Assembly (NCBI GenBank): GCA_902609185.1
Contig: CACLQX010000005.1
Coordinates: forward strand, 1 to 37,874
Direction of reading: 5' to 3'
Length of the DNA stretch: 37,874 bases
Source of the DNA: an uncultured Bacteroidota bacterium
Lineage (GTDB): Bacteria > Bacteroidota > Bacteroidia > Flavobacteriales > Flavobacteriaceae
Part shown: one piece after another, positions 28,901 to 35,865 of the stretch
How positions within the stretch are numbered: position 1 is the stretch's first letter
Layout of the letters: each line of letters starts with the position of its first letter
Notes under the pieces: generated by a model
What the model saw: the letters and a program-made list of their open reading frames with translations, nothing else
Databases searched by the model: none
What the model was told of the DNA's origin: nothing
Made by a program: the position numbers and the translations under genes

Positions 28901-29250
28901 ATGGAAATACTTTTGAGACGGAGTTATCAACGGGTCTAAGTATTATTACAATATCTACTGATTTAGAGTGTCAGGGAGTTGTTGAACAAGAGGTGTTTAT
29001 ATCAGAAAAGATCCATTATTATCCAAATCCAACCATCAACAATGTAAAGGTACATGTAGGAGGGGAGGATGCATCGGTAAAAGTGAGCGTATTTAGTGAG
29101 AAGGGAGATCTTATTTACACAAGGTATCAAAATATCGAGCAAGGTTCTAGAAAAATCCATATTGATCTGACCAATCAAATTACAGGAACATACATCGTTA
29201 CATTGGAGAGCAAAACAGTCAGACAAAGCTTTAAAATTGTTAGAGAATAA
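25951..29250 (+). CDS. Large secreted multidomain protein: signal peptide, right-handed beta-helix (DUF1565-like start), CBM-like domain, thrombospondin type 3 repeats, T9SS type A C-terminal sorting domain
   Basis: GTG start; MRNFLSILTFLVCFSIFSQKNYYVSKSLGNNNNSGTSENSPFQTINTAF; VDIGAYEF; DxDxDGxxD repeats; C-terminus YYPNPTINNVKV...GTYIVTLESKTVRQSFKIVRE. Confidence 0.87.
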   Translation: MRNFLSILTFLVCFSIFSQKNYYVSKSLGNNNNSGTSENSPFQTINTAFDNVQPGDTINVMNGLYHNVDYGTASPHASDGSKSTNMNNPPAVIVNKSGTQGNYITLRNLPGHNPKIKYDGRGGILINGPQSYVIIEGFEIEGPGASITYDQAITDRQWKVKADQEGLNYNHSYFASFGIWGGFSQDFLHHHIVVRNNVVHHTTGSGIRFNDSDHITIESNTVYNTTWWTSNASSAVVFAECKSIDNSDNGEDIKMIIRGNTVYNNWNRIPFYMTSGKIPPNGNPPSGDYGNADYSTILDGQGLYVTRSDDDYYGTFLFENNLCVNNGKNGINFDRSEGSSALIRNNTIYFNGVHEIIQDISVSDGNPPHRGQKVAGIIANYFKNVTVVNNIVVTREYDFFAMQIRNQQAEGTVKEANNNIFVNGKLPGYTNQSGEYIIHNWVTDDNQIITNVDFSNNNYKDPISFVNAPAIVNGPVDISSTNFQLQSDSPAINAGEQANTPAEDILGNTRPLPPSDAVSYSSFESSLGGWSAWSTANDNNEVSLSDETSKTGNQSLKVFGRTKDFHSAKFSTSQLEVGNSYTLYIYAKLLEGQSGTAQLMLRKIVDGQPGVSNSLTSPIEINSDDWTKLSTDYTHSEMDNNSFFFVKGPPVSGSDGLDYYIDDFSLVNQGTNEIDFNTVGDIVDIGAYEFFQIDDDDGDGIGNSDDNCPETPNSDQKDTDGDGIGDVCDDDDDNDGVHDNFDTDPLNPNICADFDADGCDDCSQTGSDESGGDPANDGTDTDGDGICDQSDPDDDNDGVLDEDDNCPLISNSDQQDTDDNGIGDVCDDDDDGDGVSDSNDNCPDTPQGTRVDVNGCPLFELPLNNFKVEVGSATCIGNTDGVINISVEDAAYDYSVTVTGQSDLSISGTSTTASFTGLAKGTYEVCFKVVGQDGYEQCFEVVVGEPKPLSAFIDVDDDSGKMSVTMGGSSTYYVNINGVNTTVDGNTFETELSTGLSIITISTDLECQGVVEQEVFISEKIHYYPNPTINNVKVHVGGEDASVKVSVFSEKGDLIYTRYQNIEQGSRKIHIDLTNQITGTYIVTLESKTVRQSFKIVRE
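28115..28145 (+). repeat. 31-bp direct repeat, copy 1 (ATGGTATTGGGGATGTATGTGATGACGATGA), within TSP3 coding region
   Basis: Identical to 28409-28439; offset 294 bp (98 codons, in frame). Confidence 0.9.
28409..28439 (+). repeat. 31-bp direct repeat, copy 2, within TSP3 coding region
   Basis: Identical to 28115-28145. Confidence 0.9.
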
Positions 29251-29269
29251 ACTATATTTACACAATTCA

Positions 29270-29995
29270 ATGTTAAAATTTTTAAAAATATTTACCCTCT
29301 TATTAGTTGCAACTTCTTGTGGAGGAGGGGGTGATGGAGATAGTGGAGGAGGAGATCCACCACCACCACCATCAACACCTGGAAATCCAACCTTAACAAG
29401 TCCTGCAGATAATACAGTTTGTGAAACTGGTACAAGTATCTCTGATACCCAGAGTAATGTAATTTTTACTTGGCAATCATCAAGCTCAACAAATTCATAC
29501 GATTTAGAGGTAAAAAATTTAAATACGAATTCTATTCAAAATATAACAGGAATCACAACAACAACATCAACTGTTACACTTGATAAAGGTGAGCCTTATT
29601 CGTGGAAGGTTGTTTCAAAAAATAGTCAAACCACTCAAACAGGATCTAGTTCTACTTGGAAATTTTATTTAGCAGGGCTTGGTTCTAAAAATTATGCACC
29701 TTTTCCTGCAGAGTTAAAATCTCCCAAATCAGGTTCTACAATTGCAAGAAACTCTGATAGTAAAGTGACTTTCGAATGGGATGGATCAGATCCTGATCAA
29801 GGGGATGAACTTACTTTTACTCTTTATATTGATAAAATAGATGGAAAACAAACCCCATTAAGTGACTTAACTGATTTAAATGTTAAAACAATTGATGCTG
29901 TTTTAGATGGAGGATCTACTTATTATTGGAGAGTTAAATCATCTGATGGAACAAACAGTAGCTTCTCTATTATATACTCATTTAAAACTGAATAA
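29270..29995 (+). CDS. Putative surface lipoprotein with two Fn3-like domains
   Basis: Start moved to internal ATG giving MLKFLKIFTLLLVATSC lipobox followed by GGGGDGDSGGGDPPPPP linker; repeated W-x-SYDLEV / YSWKVVSKN and LTFTLYIDK / YYWRVKSSDG Fn3-like patterns. Confidence 0.78.
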   Translation: MLKFLKIFTLLLVATSCGGGGDGDSGGGDPPPPPSTPGNPTLTSPADNTVCETGTSISDTQSNVIFTWQSSSSTNSYDLEVKNLNTNSIQNITGITTTTSTVTLDKGEPYSWKVVSKNSQTTQTGSSSTWKFYLAGLGSKNYAPFPAELKSPKSGSTIARNSDSKVTFEWDGSDPDQGDELTFTLYIDKIDGKQTPLSDLTDLNVKTIDAVLDGGSTYYWRVKSSDGTNSSFSIIYSFKTE

Positions 29996-30012
29996 AATAC
30001 CCAAGAAAATCT

Positions 30013-30456
30013 ATGGCAAAATCTCAACAAACCTTTAATAAGTTAGAAAGAGAAAAAAATAAAGCAAAAAAAAGAGAAGAGAAGCGTAAAAAAATGCAAG
30101 CTAGAAAAGAAGCTAGAGCACGAGGTGAATTAAAACAAGACGAGTTTGTATACGTTGACCATTTGGGTAATTTCAGAGATACGCCACCTGATCCTGAAGA
30201 CAAAGAAGAAGTTAATCTCGAGTCAATTCAAATAAGTACTTCAAAAAAAATTGATTCCAATGAAAAAGTTACTGGTAAAGTAACTTTTTACGATCCTGAA
30301 AAAGGTTTTGGATTTTTAAAAAATTCTGAAACCCAAGATTCATATTTTTTTCACTTCAGTGAATGTGTTGATCAACTAGATGTAGGTGATAAAGCAGAAT
30401 TTGATTTAATTAAAGGTGAGAAAGGAATGAACGCCGTAAAAATAAATAAACTATAA
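30013..30456 (+). CDS. Cold-shock-domain protein with basic N-terminal extension
   Basis: GKVTFYDPEKGFGFLKNSETQDSYFFHFSECVDQLDVGDKAEFDLIKGEKGMNAVKI; K/R/E-rich N-terminus. Confidence 0.88.
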   Translation: MAKSQQTFNKLEREKNKAKKREEKRKKMQARKEARARGELKQDEFVYVDHLGNFRDTPPDPEDKEEVNLESIQISTSKKIDSNEKVTGKVTFYDPEKGFGFLKNSETQDSYFFHFSECVDQLDVGDKAEFDLIKGEKGMNAVKINKL

Positions 30457-30474
30457 TGAACCATAATATATATT

Positions 30475-31029
30475 ATGTTAAATTATATTAACAAGAGTAT
30501 GATTCGTAAGATAATTGTTGCATTTTTCATAGGAGTATTAATTGGAGGCGGTTATGCTTTATATTTGATAAACAACCCTGTAAGCCCATTAGAAACTATT
30601 GATAATGATGATTCAACAATTTCAATCACATATAGCAGACCTTTCAAAAAAGATAGAATAATTTTTGGAAAGGAATCTGAAAGTGCATTAGTTCCATACG
30701 GTAAATATTGGAGAACCGGTGCTAATAAACACACATACATAGAAAATACCAAAGAAATTGAAATTAGCGGAAAACTCTTAAATCCAGGAAAATATTCAAT
30801 TTTTTCCATTCCTGGTGAAGATGAATGGGAGGTTTTTTTTAACACCAATATCAATTACCTAGGAGTTTTTAGACCTGATATCTCAGGTGATGTTATCTCA
30901 ATAAAAGTTCCTGTAATTAATTTATTAAACGAAGTTGAACAGCTTACTATTGGTTTTGAAAAAGATTCTATCCTAAATTATATATCATTAAAGTGGAGTC
31001 TTTCAAAGGTGATTATACCTTACAAATAG
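30475..31029 (+). CDS. DUF2911 domain membrane-anchored protein (start may be the ATG at 30499)
   Basis: TM segment then ITYSRPFKKDRIIFG...LVPYGKYWRTGANKHTYIENTKEIEISGKLLNPGKYSIFSIPGEDEWEVFFN. Confidence 0.82.
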   Translation: MLNYINKSMIRKIIVAFFIGVLIGGGYALYLINNPVSPLETIDNDDSTISITYSRPFKKDRIIFGKESESALVPYGKYWRTGANKHTYIENTKEIEISGKLLNPGKYSIFSIPGEDEWEVFFNTNINYLGVFRPDISGDVISIKVPVINLLNEVEQLTIGFEKDSILNYISLKWSLSKVIIPYK

Positions 31030-31030
31030 C

Positions 31031-32200
31031 ATGACATCTAAATCTTTTGGAAAAACAATCGGTTATATTTTAATATTTTTTCTTGTTTTTTTAATAATAT
31101 CTGGGCTTTCTTACTATATAATAACTATTATTCAAAAGAAAAATAACCTAATGGATATTGGCGAATATTCCCCTAAATCAACTCTTGTTGTTAATGAAAA
31201 TAAAATTTATAGATCAAAATTTCCTTTCATTGATGTCCACAGTCATCATTGGGATATGCCAATACAGGATTTATCCACATTAGTTTCTGAAATGGATAGC
31301 TTAAATATGGCATATTTAATAAATCTGAGTGGGTCTGGTTTAGCTACTTTTTTTGGTAAACAAGATTTAATGGAAAGAAACCTTACAAGTTCAATTAAAA
31401 ATGTAAGAGAAAATTTTCCCACAAGATTTGGGGTTTTTTTCAATATTAACTTTAATCGAATTGATGATGAGAATTTTAGAAGGAACACTACCCTACTGAT
31501 AAACGATGCCGTTAATCAAGGTGCAATCGGATTAAAAGTTTATAAAAACTTAGGACTAAACCTACGAGATTCAGAAGGAAAAAGAGTACCAGTAGATGAT
31601 GAGAGACTGTCTTTTATATGGGAAGAGTGCGCCAAGTTAAATATTCCAGTTTTAATTCATTCTGGTGAACCAAAAGCTTTTTTTGATCCAATCGATCAAT
31701 TTAATGAAAGGTGGCTTCATGCCCGTGAAAAGCCAAATAGTTTTCGATCTAGCGATCAATATCCAGCTTTTGATGAAGTAATGTTAGAACAACACAATAT
31801 GTTTAGAAAACACTCTAAAACGACATTTATTAATGCTCATTTCGGTTGGTATGCAAATGACTTGAGTAAATTATCAAAAATTCTAGACGAGTTACAAAAT
31901 GTAAGTGTGGAGTTTGGGGCTGTAATTAATGAATTGGGAAGACAACCTAGAGCAGCAAAAAAATTCTTTATTGAATATCAAGATAGAATTCTTTTCGGAA
32001 AAGATATTTACAAGAAGGACGAGTATTACATATATTTTAGAGTTTTAGAAACAAGTGACGAATATATTCAGTATTACAGAAAAAGACATGGTCTTTGGAG
32101 ATTATACGGAATGGGTTTACCTGATGATGTCTTAAAAAAAATATATTATCAAAATGCATTAAAAATGTTTCCATCAATTGATAAATCCCTATTTAATTAA
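31031..32200 (+). CDS. Membrane-anchored amidohydrolase (amidohydrolase 2-like)
   Basis: N-terminal TM; FPFIDVHSHHWD, GLKVYKNLGL, IPVLIHSGEP, TFINAHFGWYANDL, DRILFGKDIY. Confidence 0.8.
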   Translation: MTSKSFGKTIGYILIFFLVFLIISGLSYYIITIIQKKNNLMDIGEYSPKSTLVVNENKIYRSKFPFIDVHSHHWDMPIQDLSTLVSEMDSLNMAYLINLSGSGLATFFGKQDLMERNLTSSIKNVRENFPTRFGVFFNINFNRIDDENFRRNTTLLINDAVNQGAIGLKVYKNLGLNLRDSEGKRVPVDDERLSFIWEECAKLNIPVLIHSGEPKAFFDPIDQFNERWLHAREKPNSFRSSDQYPAFDEVMLEQHNMFRKHSKTTFINAHFGWYANDLSKLSKILDELQNVSVEFGAVINELGRQPRAAKKFFIEYQDRILFGKDIYKKDEYYIYFRVLETSDEYIQYYRKRHGLWRLYGMGLPDDVLKKIYYQNALKMFPSIDKSLFN

Positions 32201-32206
32201 TATTCA

Positions 32207-32214
32207 TAATTTTG
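32207..32214 (+). promoter_or_regulatory. Candidate -7 box TAATTTTG, 4 nt before the ald ATG
   Basis: Exact TAnnTTTG match; no clear -33 box. Confidence 0.3.
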
Positions 32215-32218
32215 AAAA

Positions 32219-33325
32219 ATGAAAATTGGAATTCCAAAAGAGATTAAAGACAGTGAATATCGTGTGGGGATGACACCATCTGGTGTCCTTACATTGGTTG
32301 AAAACAATCATGATGTTTTTGTTCAATCTGGTGCAGGATTAGGTAGCAGATTTTCAGATGACGACTACAGAGTCGTCGGGGCAAAAATTTTAAATACTAT
32401 TGAAGAAGTTTATGATATTTCTGATATGATTATTAAAGTTAAAGAACCCTTAAAGAAAGAATATTCGTTAATTAAAAAAGGTCAAATCATTTATACCTTT
32501 TTTCATTTTGCCTCATCAAAAAAGTTAACTCAAGCTATGATTGACAGTAATTCAATTTGCATAGCTTACGAAACTGTTGAGAATTCTGATGGTTCCCTCC
32601 CCCTACTCACACCAATGTCTGAGGTTGCTGGAAGAATGGCTGCACAACAAGGTGCAAAATTTCTTGAAAAGCATCAAAACGGATGTGGCATACTTCTAGG
32701 AGGAATTCCAGGTGTAAGTCCTGCCAAAGCCGTCGTTATTGGTGGTGGAGTTGTTGGAACACAGTCTGCAAAAATGCTTTCAGGTTTAGGTGCAGATGTG
32801 ACAATATTAGACATAAGTCTAGAAAGACTTAGAGAGTTAGAAGATATTATGCCGAAAAATGTCAAAACAAAATTTTCAAACCATTACAATATTAAAAAGT
32901 GTATCAAAAATGCACATTTAGTGATTGGTGCAGTGTTGCTTCCAGGTGCAAAAGCTCCAAATTTAATTACAAAGGAGATGTTGAAAGACCTTGAAAAAGG
33001 TACGGTTCTAGTCGATGTTGCAGTTGATCAAGGTGGGTGTTTTGAAACAACAAAACCAACTACCCATAGTGATCCAACTTATATTATTGATGATGTTCTT
33101 CACTATTCGGTGGCAAATATGCCTGGTGCTGTTCCAATGACCTCAACTGAGGGGTTGACAAATGCAACCATATACTATGCAATAGAAATTGCAAACAAAG
33201 GATGGAAACAGGCTTGTATTGAAAATAATCCTTTAAAAAAAGGATTAAACATTATTGGAGGTGATGTAGTTTATCAAGCTGTTGCTGAAGCATTTAACAT
33301 GGAATACACAAAATTAGATTTTTAA
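32219..33325 (+). CDS. ald: Alanine dehydrogenase
   Basis: MKIGIPKEIKDSEYRVGMTPSGV, VKVKEPLKKEY-type motif, MSEVAGRMAAQQGAKFLEK, GGGVVGTQSAKM, YSVANMPGAVPMTSTEGLTNAT. Confidence 0.96.
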   Translation: MKIGIPKEIKDSEYRVGMTPSGVLTLVENNHDVFVQSGAGLGSRFSDDDYRVVGAKILNTIEEVYDISDMIIKVKEPLKKEYSLIKKGQIIYTFFHFASSKKLTQAMIDSNSICIAYETVENSDGSLPLLTPMSEVAGRMAAQQGAKFLEKHQNGCGILLGGIPGVSPAKAVVIGGGVVGTQSAKMLSGLGADVTILDISLERLRELEDIMPKNVKTKFSNHYNIKKCIKNAHLVIGAVLLPGAKAPNLITKEMLKDLEKGTVLVDVAVDQGGCFETTKPTTHSDPTYIIDDVLHYSVANMPGAVPMTSTEGLTNATIYYAIEIANKGWKQACIENNPLKKGLNIIGGDVVYQAVAEAFNMEYTKLDF

Positions 33326-33328
33326 TAA

Positions 33329-34273
33329 ATGAGAAATATACCCTCAATAGATTTAAATGATTTTTTATCAAATGATATTAATAAAAAAAATGCTTTTGTA
33401 AATAAACTAGGAAAGGCCTACAATGAAATTGGTTTTGTAGCTTTAAAAGGTCATTTTTTAAATAATGAAGATATAAAAGAGGTTTATAGATCAATCAAAG
33501 AGTTTTTTGATCTACCAAACGATATAAAATCAAAATATGAGCTTGAAGGGTTTGATGGTCAAAGGGGTTATACATCATTTGGAAAAGAACACGCAAAGGG
33601 AAAAAAACACGGAGATTTAAAGGAGTTTTGGCATTTTGGACAATATTTAGATGATAATGAGTATTCTATATTTAACTATCCAAAGAATCAATTGGTGGAG
33701 GAGTTACCAAAGTTTAATTATATTGGAAAAAAAGTCTTTCAATCCCTTGAGAAAACAGCGATATATGTACTAAGAGCTATTTCACTTTATTTAGATTTGG
33801 AAGAAGATCATTTTGATAAATATGTTAAAAAGGGGAATAGTATTTTGAGGCCAATTCACTATCCTCCCATAAAAACAAAACCTAAAGGTGCTGAGAGAGC
33901 TGCAGCTCATGGTGATATAAATTTAATTACACTATTAATGGGTGCTCATGGTAGAGGGTTACAGGTTTTAACAAATGATGGTGAGTGGATTGATGCAATT
34001 GCAAAAGAAGATGAAATTGTAATTAATGTTGGTGATATGCTGTCACGTTACACAAATAATAAATTAAAATCTACTGTACACAAGGTTATAAATCCCCCAA
34101 AAGAGTTGTGGAAAAAATCTAGGTACTCTATTCCTTTTTTCCTTCATCCAATTGGAACAATGAGTTTAAATGTGTTAGACTCATGTATTGATGAAAAAAA
34201 TCCTAAAAAATATGATGATATCACTGCTCACGAATTTTTAATTCAAAGACTAAAAGATATTGGTGTTCTTTAA
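33329..34273 (+). CDS. Isopenicillin N synthase-like 2OG-Fe(II) dioxygenase
   Basis: DIOX_N-like start; HGDINLITLLMG (HxD), HKVINP (distal His), RYSIPFFLHP. Confidence 0.88.
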   Translation: MRNIPSIDLNDFLSNDINKKNAFVNKLGKAYNEIGFVALKGHFLNNEDIKEVYRSIKEFFDLPNDIKSKYELEGFDGQRGYTSFGKEHAKGKKHGDLKEFWHFGQYLDDNEYSIFNYPKNQLVEELPKFNYIGKKVFQSLEKTAIYVLRAISLYLDLEEDHFDKYVKKGNSILRPIHYPPIKTKPKGAERAAAHGDINLITLLMGAHGRGLQVLTNDGEWIDAIAKEDEIVINVGDMLSRYTNNKLKSTVHKVINPPKELWKKSRYSIPFFLHPIGTMSLNVLDSCIDEKNPKKYDDITAHEFLIQRLKDIGVL

Positions 34274-34609
34274 ATGAAAAAACTAAATTCATTAGAGGAC
34301 TTGGGTTCTTTACTTTCTGAAGAATTCAAGACAAAAAAACAATCTGAGAATGAAAATGTTTTAGCTAAACAAGATTTAGAAGTACACTATTCTCTTAAAG
34401 GTAGAGCTGGTGTTCCTGTAATCATTGTTAAAGGTTTTAAAAACATCAGTTCAGAACAGCTGAAAAATCTAGCAAAATCTATTAAAAAAAAGCTAGGTAC
34501 AGGTGGTAGTATTAAAAATAATGAACTTTTCTTTCAGGGTGATAAAAGAGACAAAATTATTTCAATTTTGGAGTCAAAAGGCCACACTATTAAGAGGGTT
34601 GGAGGCTAG
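34274..34609 (+). CDS. SUI1/YciH-type (eIF1-like) translation factor
   Basis: KGRAGVPVIIVKGFKNISSEQLKNLAKSIKKKLGTGGSIKNNELFFQGDKRDKIISILESKGHTIKRVGG. Confidence 0.9.
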   Translation: MKKLNSLEDLGSLLSEEFKTKKQSENENVLAKQDLEVHYSLKGRAGVPVIIVKGFKNISSEQLKNLAKSIKKKLGTGGSIKNNELFFQGDKRDKIISILESKGHTIKRVGG

Positions 34610-34649
34610 ATTTTAATTGCGATATAGTGAACAGTTTTAAAAATTTTAT

Positions 34650-35177
34650 TTATCCATCATGCTCTACAACTGATGAGTTCTTACTTAGAAGGTATATAAA
34701 AATTCCAAATCCAGCAACAAATGATAATACACCTGTTGATGTTCCACCAATAGCAATTGGTAAAATATCTAGTAGTGCTTCAACGATAATAAATCCAATA
34801 AAAATTTTGAATGCACTAGATGGAAATAAAGCAGAAATTCTTTTGTAACATGTAGCCCAGTAGAACCATATTACTGGAATTAAAAAAAATATAAATGCAA
34901 TGATAAGTCCAGAACTTACATTTGAAATTAGACCAGTCATTACTTCGTTAGGATTTTCAATCATTGCCATTCCAAGTTTTTCACTCATTTCTTGCTGTTC
35001 TTGAGGACCAAATGTTGCTGCTTCTTCCAAATCATATCCAAGGTATCCAAATACTGCGGTACCCAGCCCCATCAATGAAATTATCAGCAAAGGGATTGAC
35101 ATAAGGATTGTAAACAAAAGTCTTAATAAGTATGTAGTGCCGTTAATGGTGCCACTGAATTGGAAATATTTTTTCAT
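34650..35177 (-). CDS. DUF805-like membrane protein
   Basis: Multiple TM segments; MKKYFQFSGTINGTTYLLRLLFTILMSIPLLII, FYWATCYKRISAL. Confidence 0.6.
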   Translation of the reverse strand: MKKYFQFSGTINGTTYLLRLLFTILMSIPLLIISLMGLGTAVFGYLGYDLEEAATFGPQEQQEMSEKLGMAMIENPNEVMTGLISNVSSGLIIAFIFFLIPVIWFYWATCYKRISALFPSSAFKIFIGFIIVEALLDILPIAIGGTSTGVLSFVAGFGIFIYLLSKNSSVVEHDG

Positions 35178-35199
35178 TTTTTATTTTTAAATTACAAAA

Positions 35200-35865
35200 T
35201 TATATCCACTTTACAGGGGCGGAATTGTTTTTTATTAGAAATTGATTACATTTTTTAAAATGATTATTCCCAAACCAAAAACCTTTGTTGGCACTCAACG
35301 GTGAGGGATGTCCTGATTTTAAAATTAGGTGCTGATTTTCATTAATATACTTTTCTTTACCTTTTGCGTAATTTCCCCACAACATAAAAACTAAACCTTT
35401 TTTTTGCTTAGAAATTATATCAATAACATTATCAGTAAATTTTTCCCATCCAATATATTTATGACTTCCAGGAAATCTTCTCCTTACCGTTAATACAGAA
35501 TTTAGCAAAAGCACCCCTTGTTCAGCCCAATCTGATAAATCACTCTTTAATCTTAATTCACCATAACTTTTATCCAACTCTTTGAATATATTTACTAGAG
35601 ATGGTGGATTATCAATTTCATTTTCAACTGAAAAACATAAACCATTCGCTTGTTGGTCTCCATGGTATGGGTCTTGTCCAATAATTATTACTTTTACTTT
35701 CTCAAACGGACATAAATCAAAGGATCTGAAAATGTTTTTTCCCAGAGGATAACATTTAAAACTACTGTATTCTTTTTTGGTTTTTTGAACGATGTCCAAA
35801 AAGTATTCAGAATTAAATTCTTTTTGTAAAATTTTTTTCCAGGATTCTGTAATTCTTATAGTCAA
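35200..35865 (-). CDS. ung: Uracil-DNA glycosylase
   Basis: VIIGQDPYHGDQQANGLCFSV, GVLLLNSVLTVRRRFPGSHKYIGWEKFTD, VFMLWGNYAKGK, SGHPSPLSANKGFWFGNNHF. Confidence 0.97.
   Translation of the reverse strand: MTIRITESWKKILQKEFNSEYFLDIVQKTKKEYSSFKCYPLGKNIFRSFDLCPFEKVKVIIIGQDPYHGDQQANGLCFSVENEIDNPPSLVNIFKELDKSYGELRLKSDLSDWAEQGVLLLNSVLTVRRRFPGSHKYIGWEKFTDNVIDIISKQKKGLVFMLWGNYAKGKEKYINENQHLILKSGHPSPLSANKGFWFGNNHFKKCNQFLIKNNSAPVKWI

Noticed and set aside
29237-29269. Upstream start of the lipoprotein ORF at 29237
   Set aside because: Overlaps the end of the T9SS gene and would bury the signal peptide; the ATG at 29270 gives a proper lipoprotein signal
34627-34848. Plus-strand ORF antisense to the DUF805-like gene
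   Set aside because: Opposing membrane-protein frame is longer and has a coherent TM pattern; this ORF has no domain
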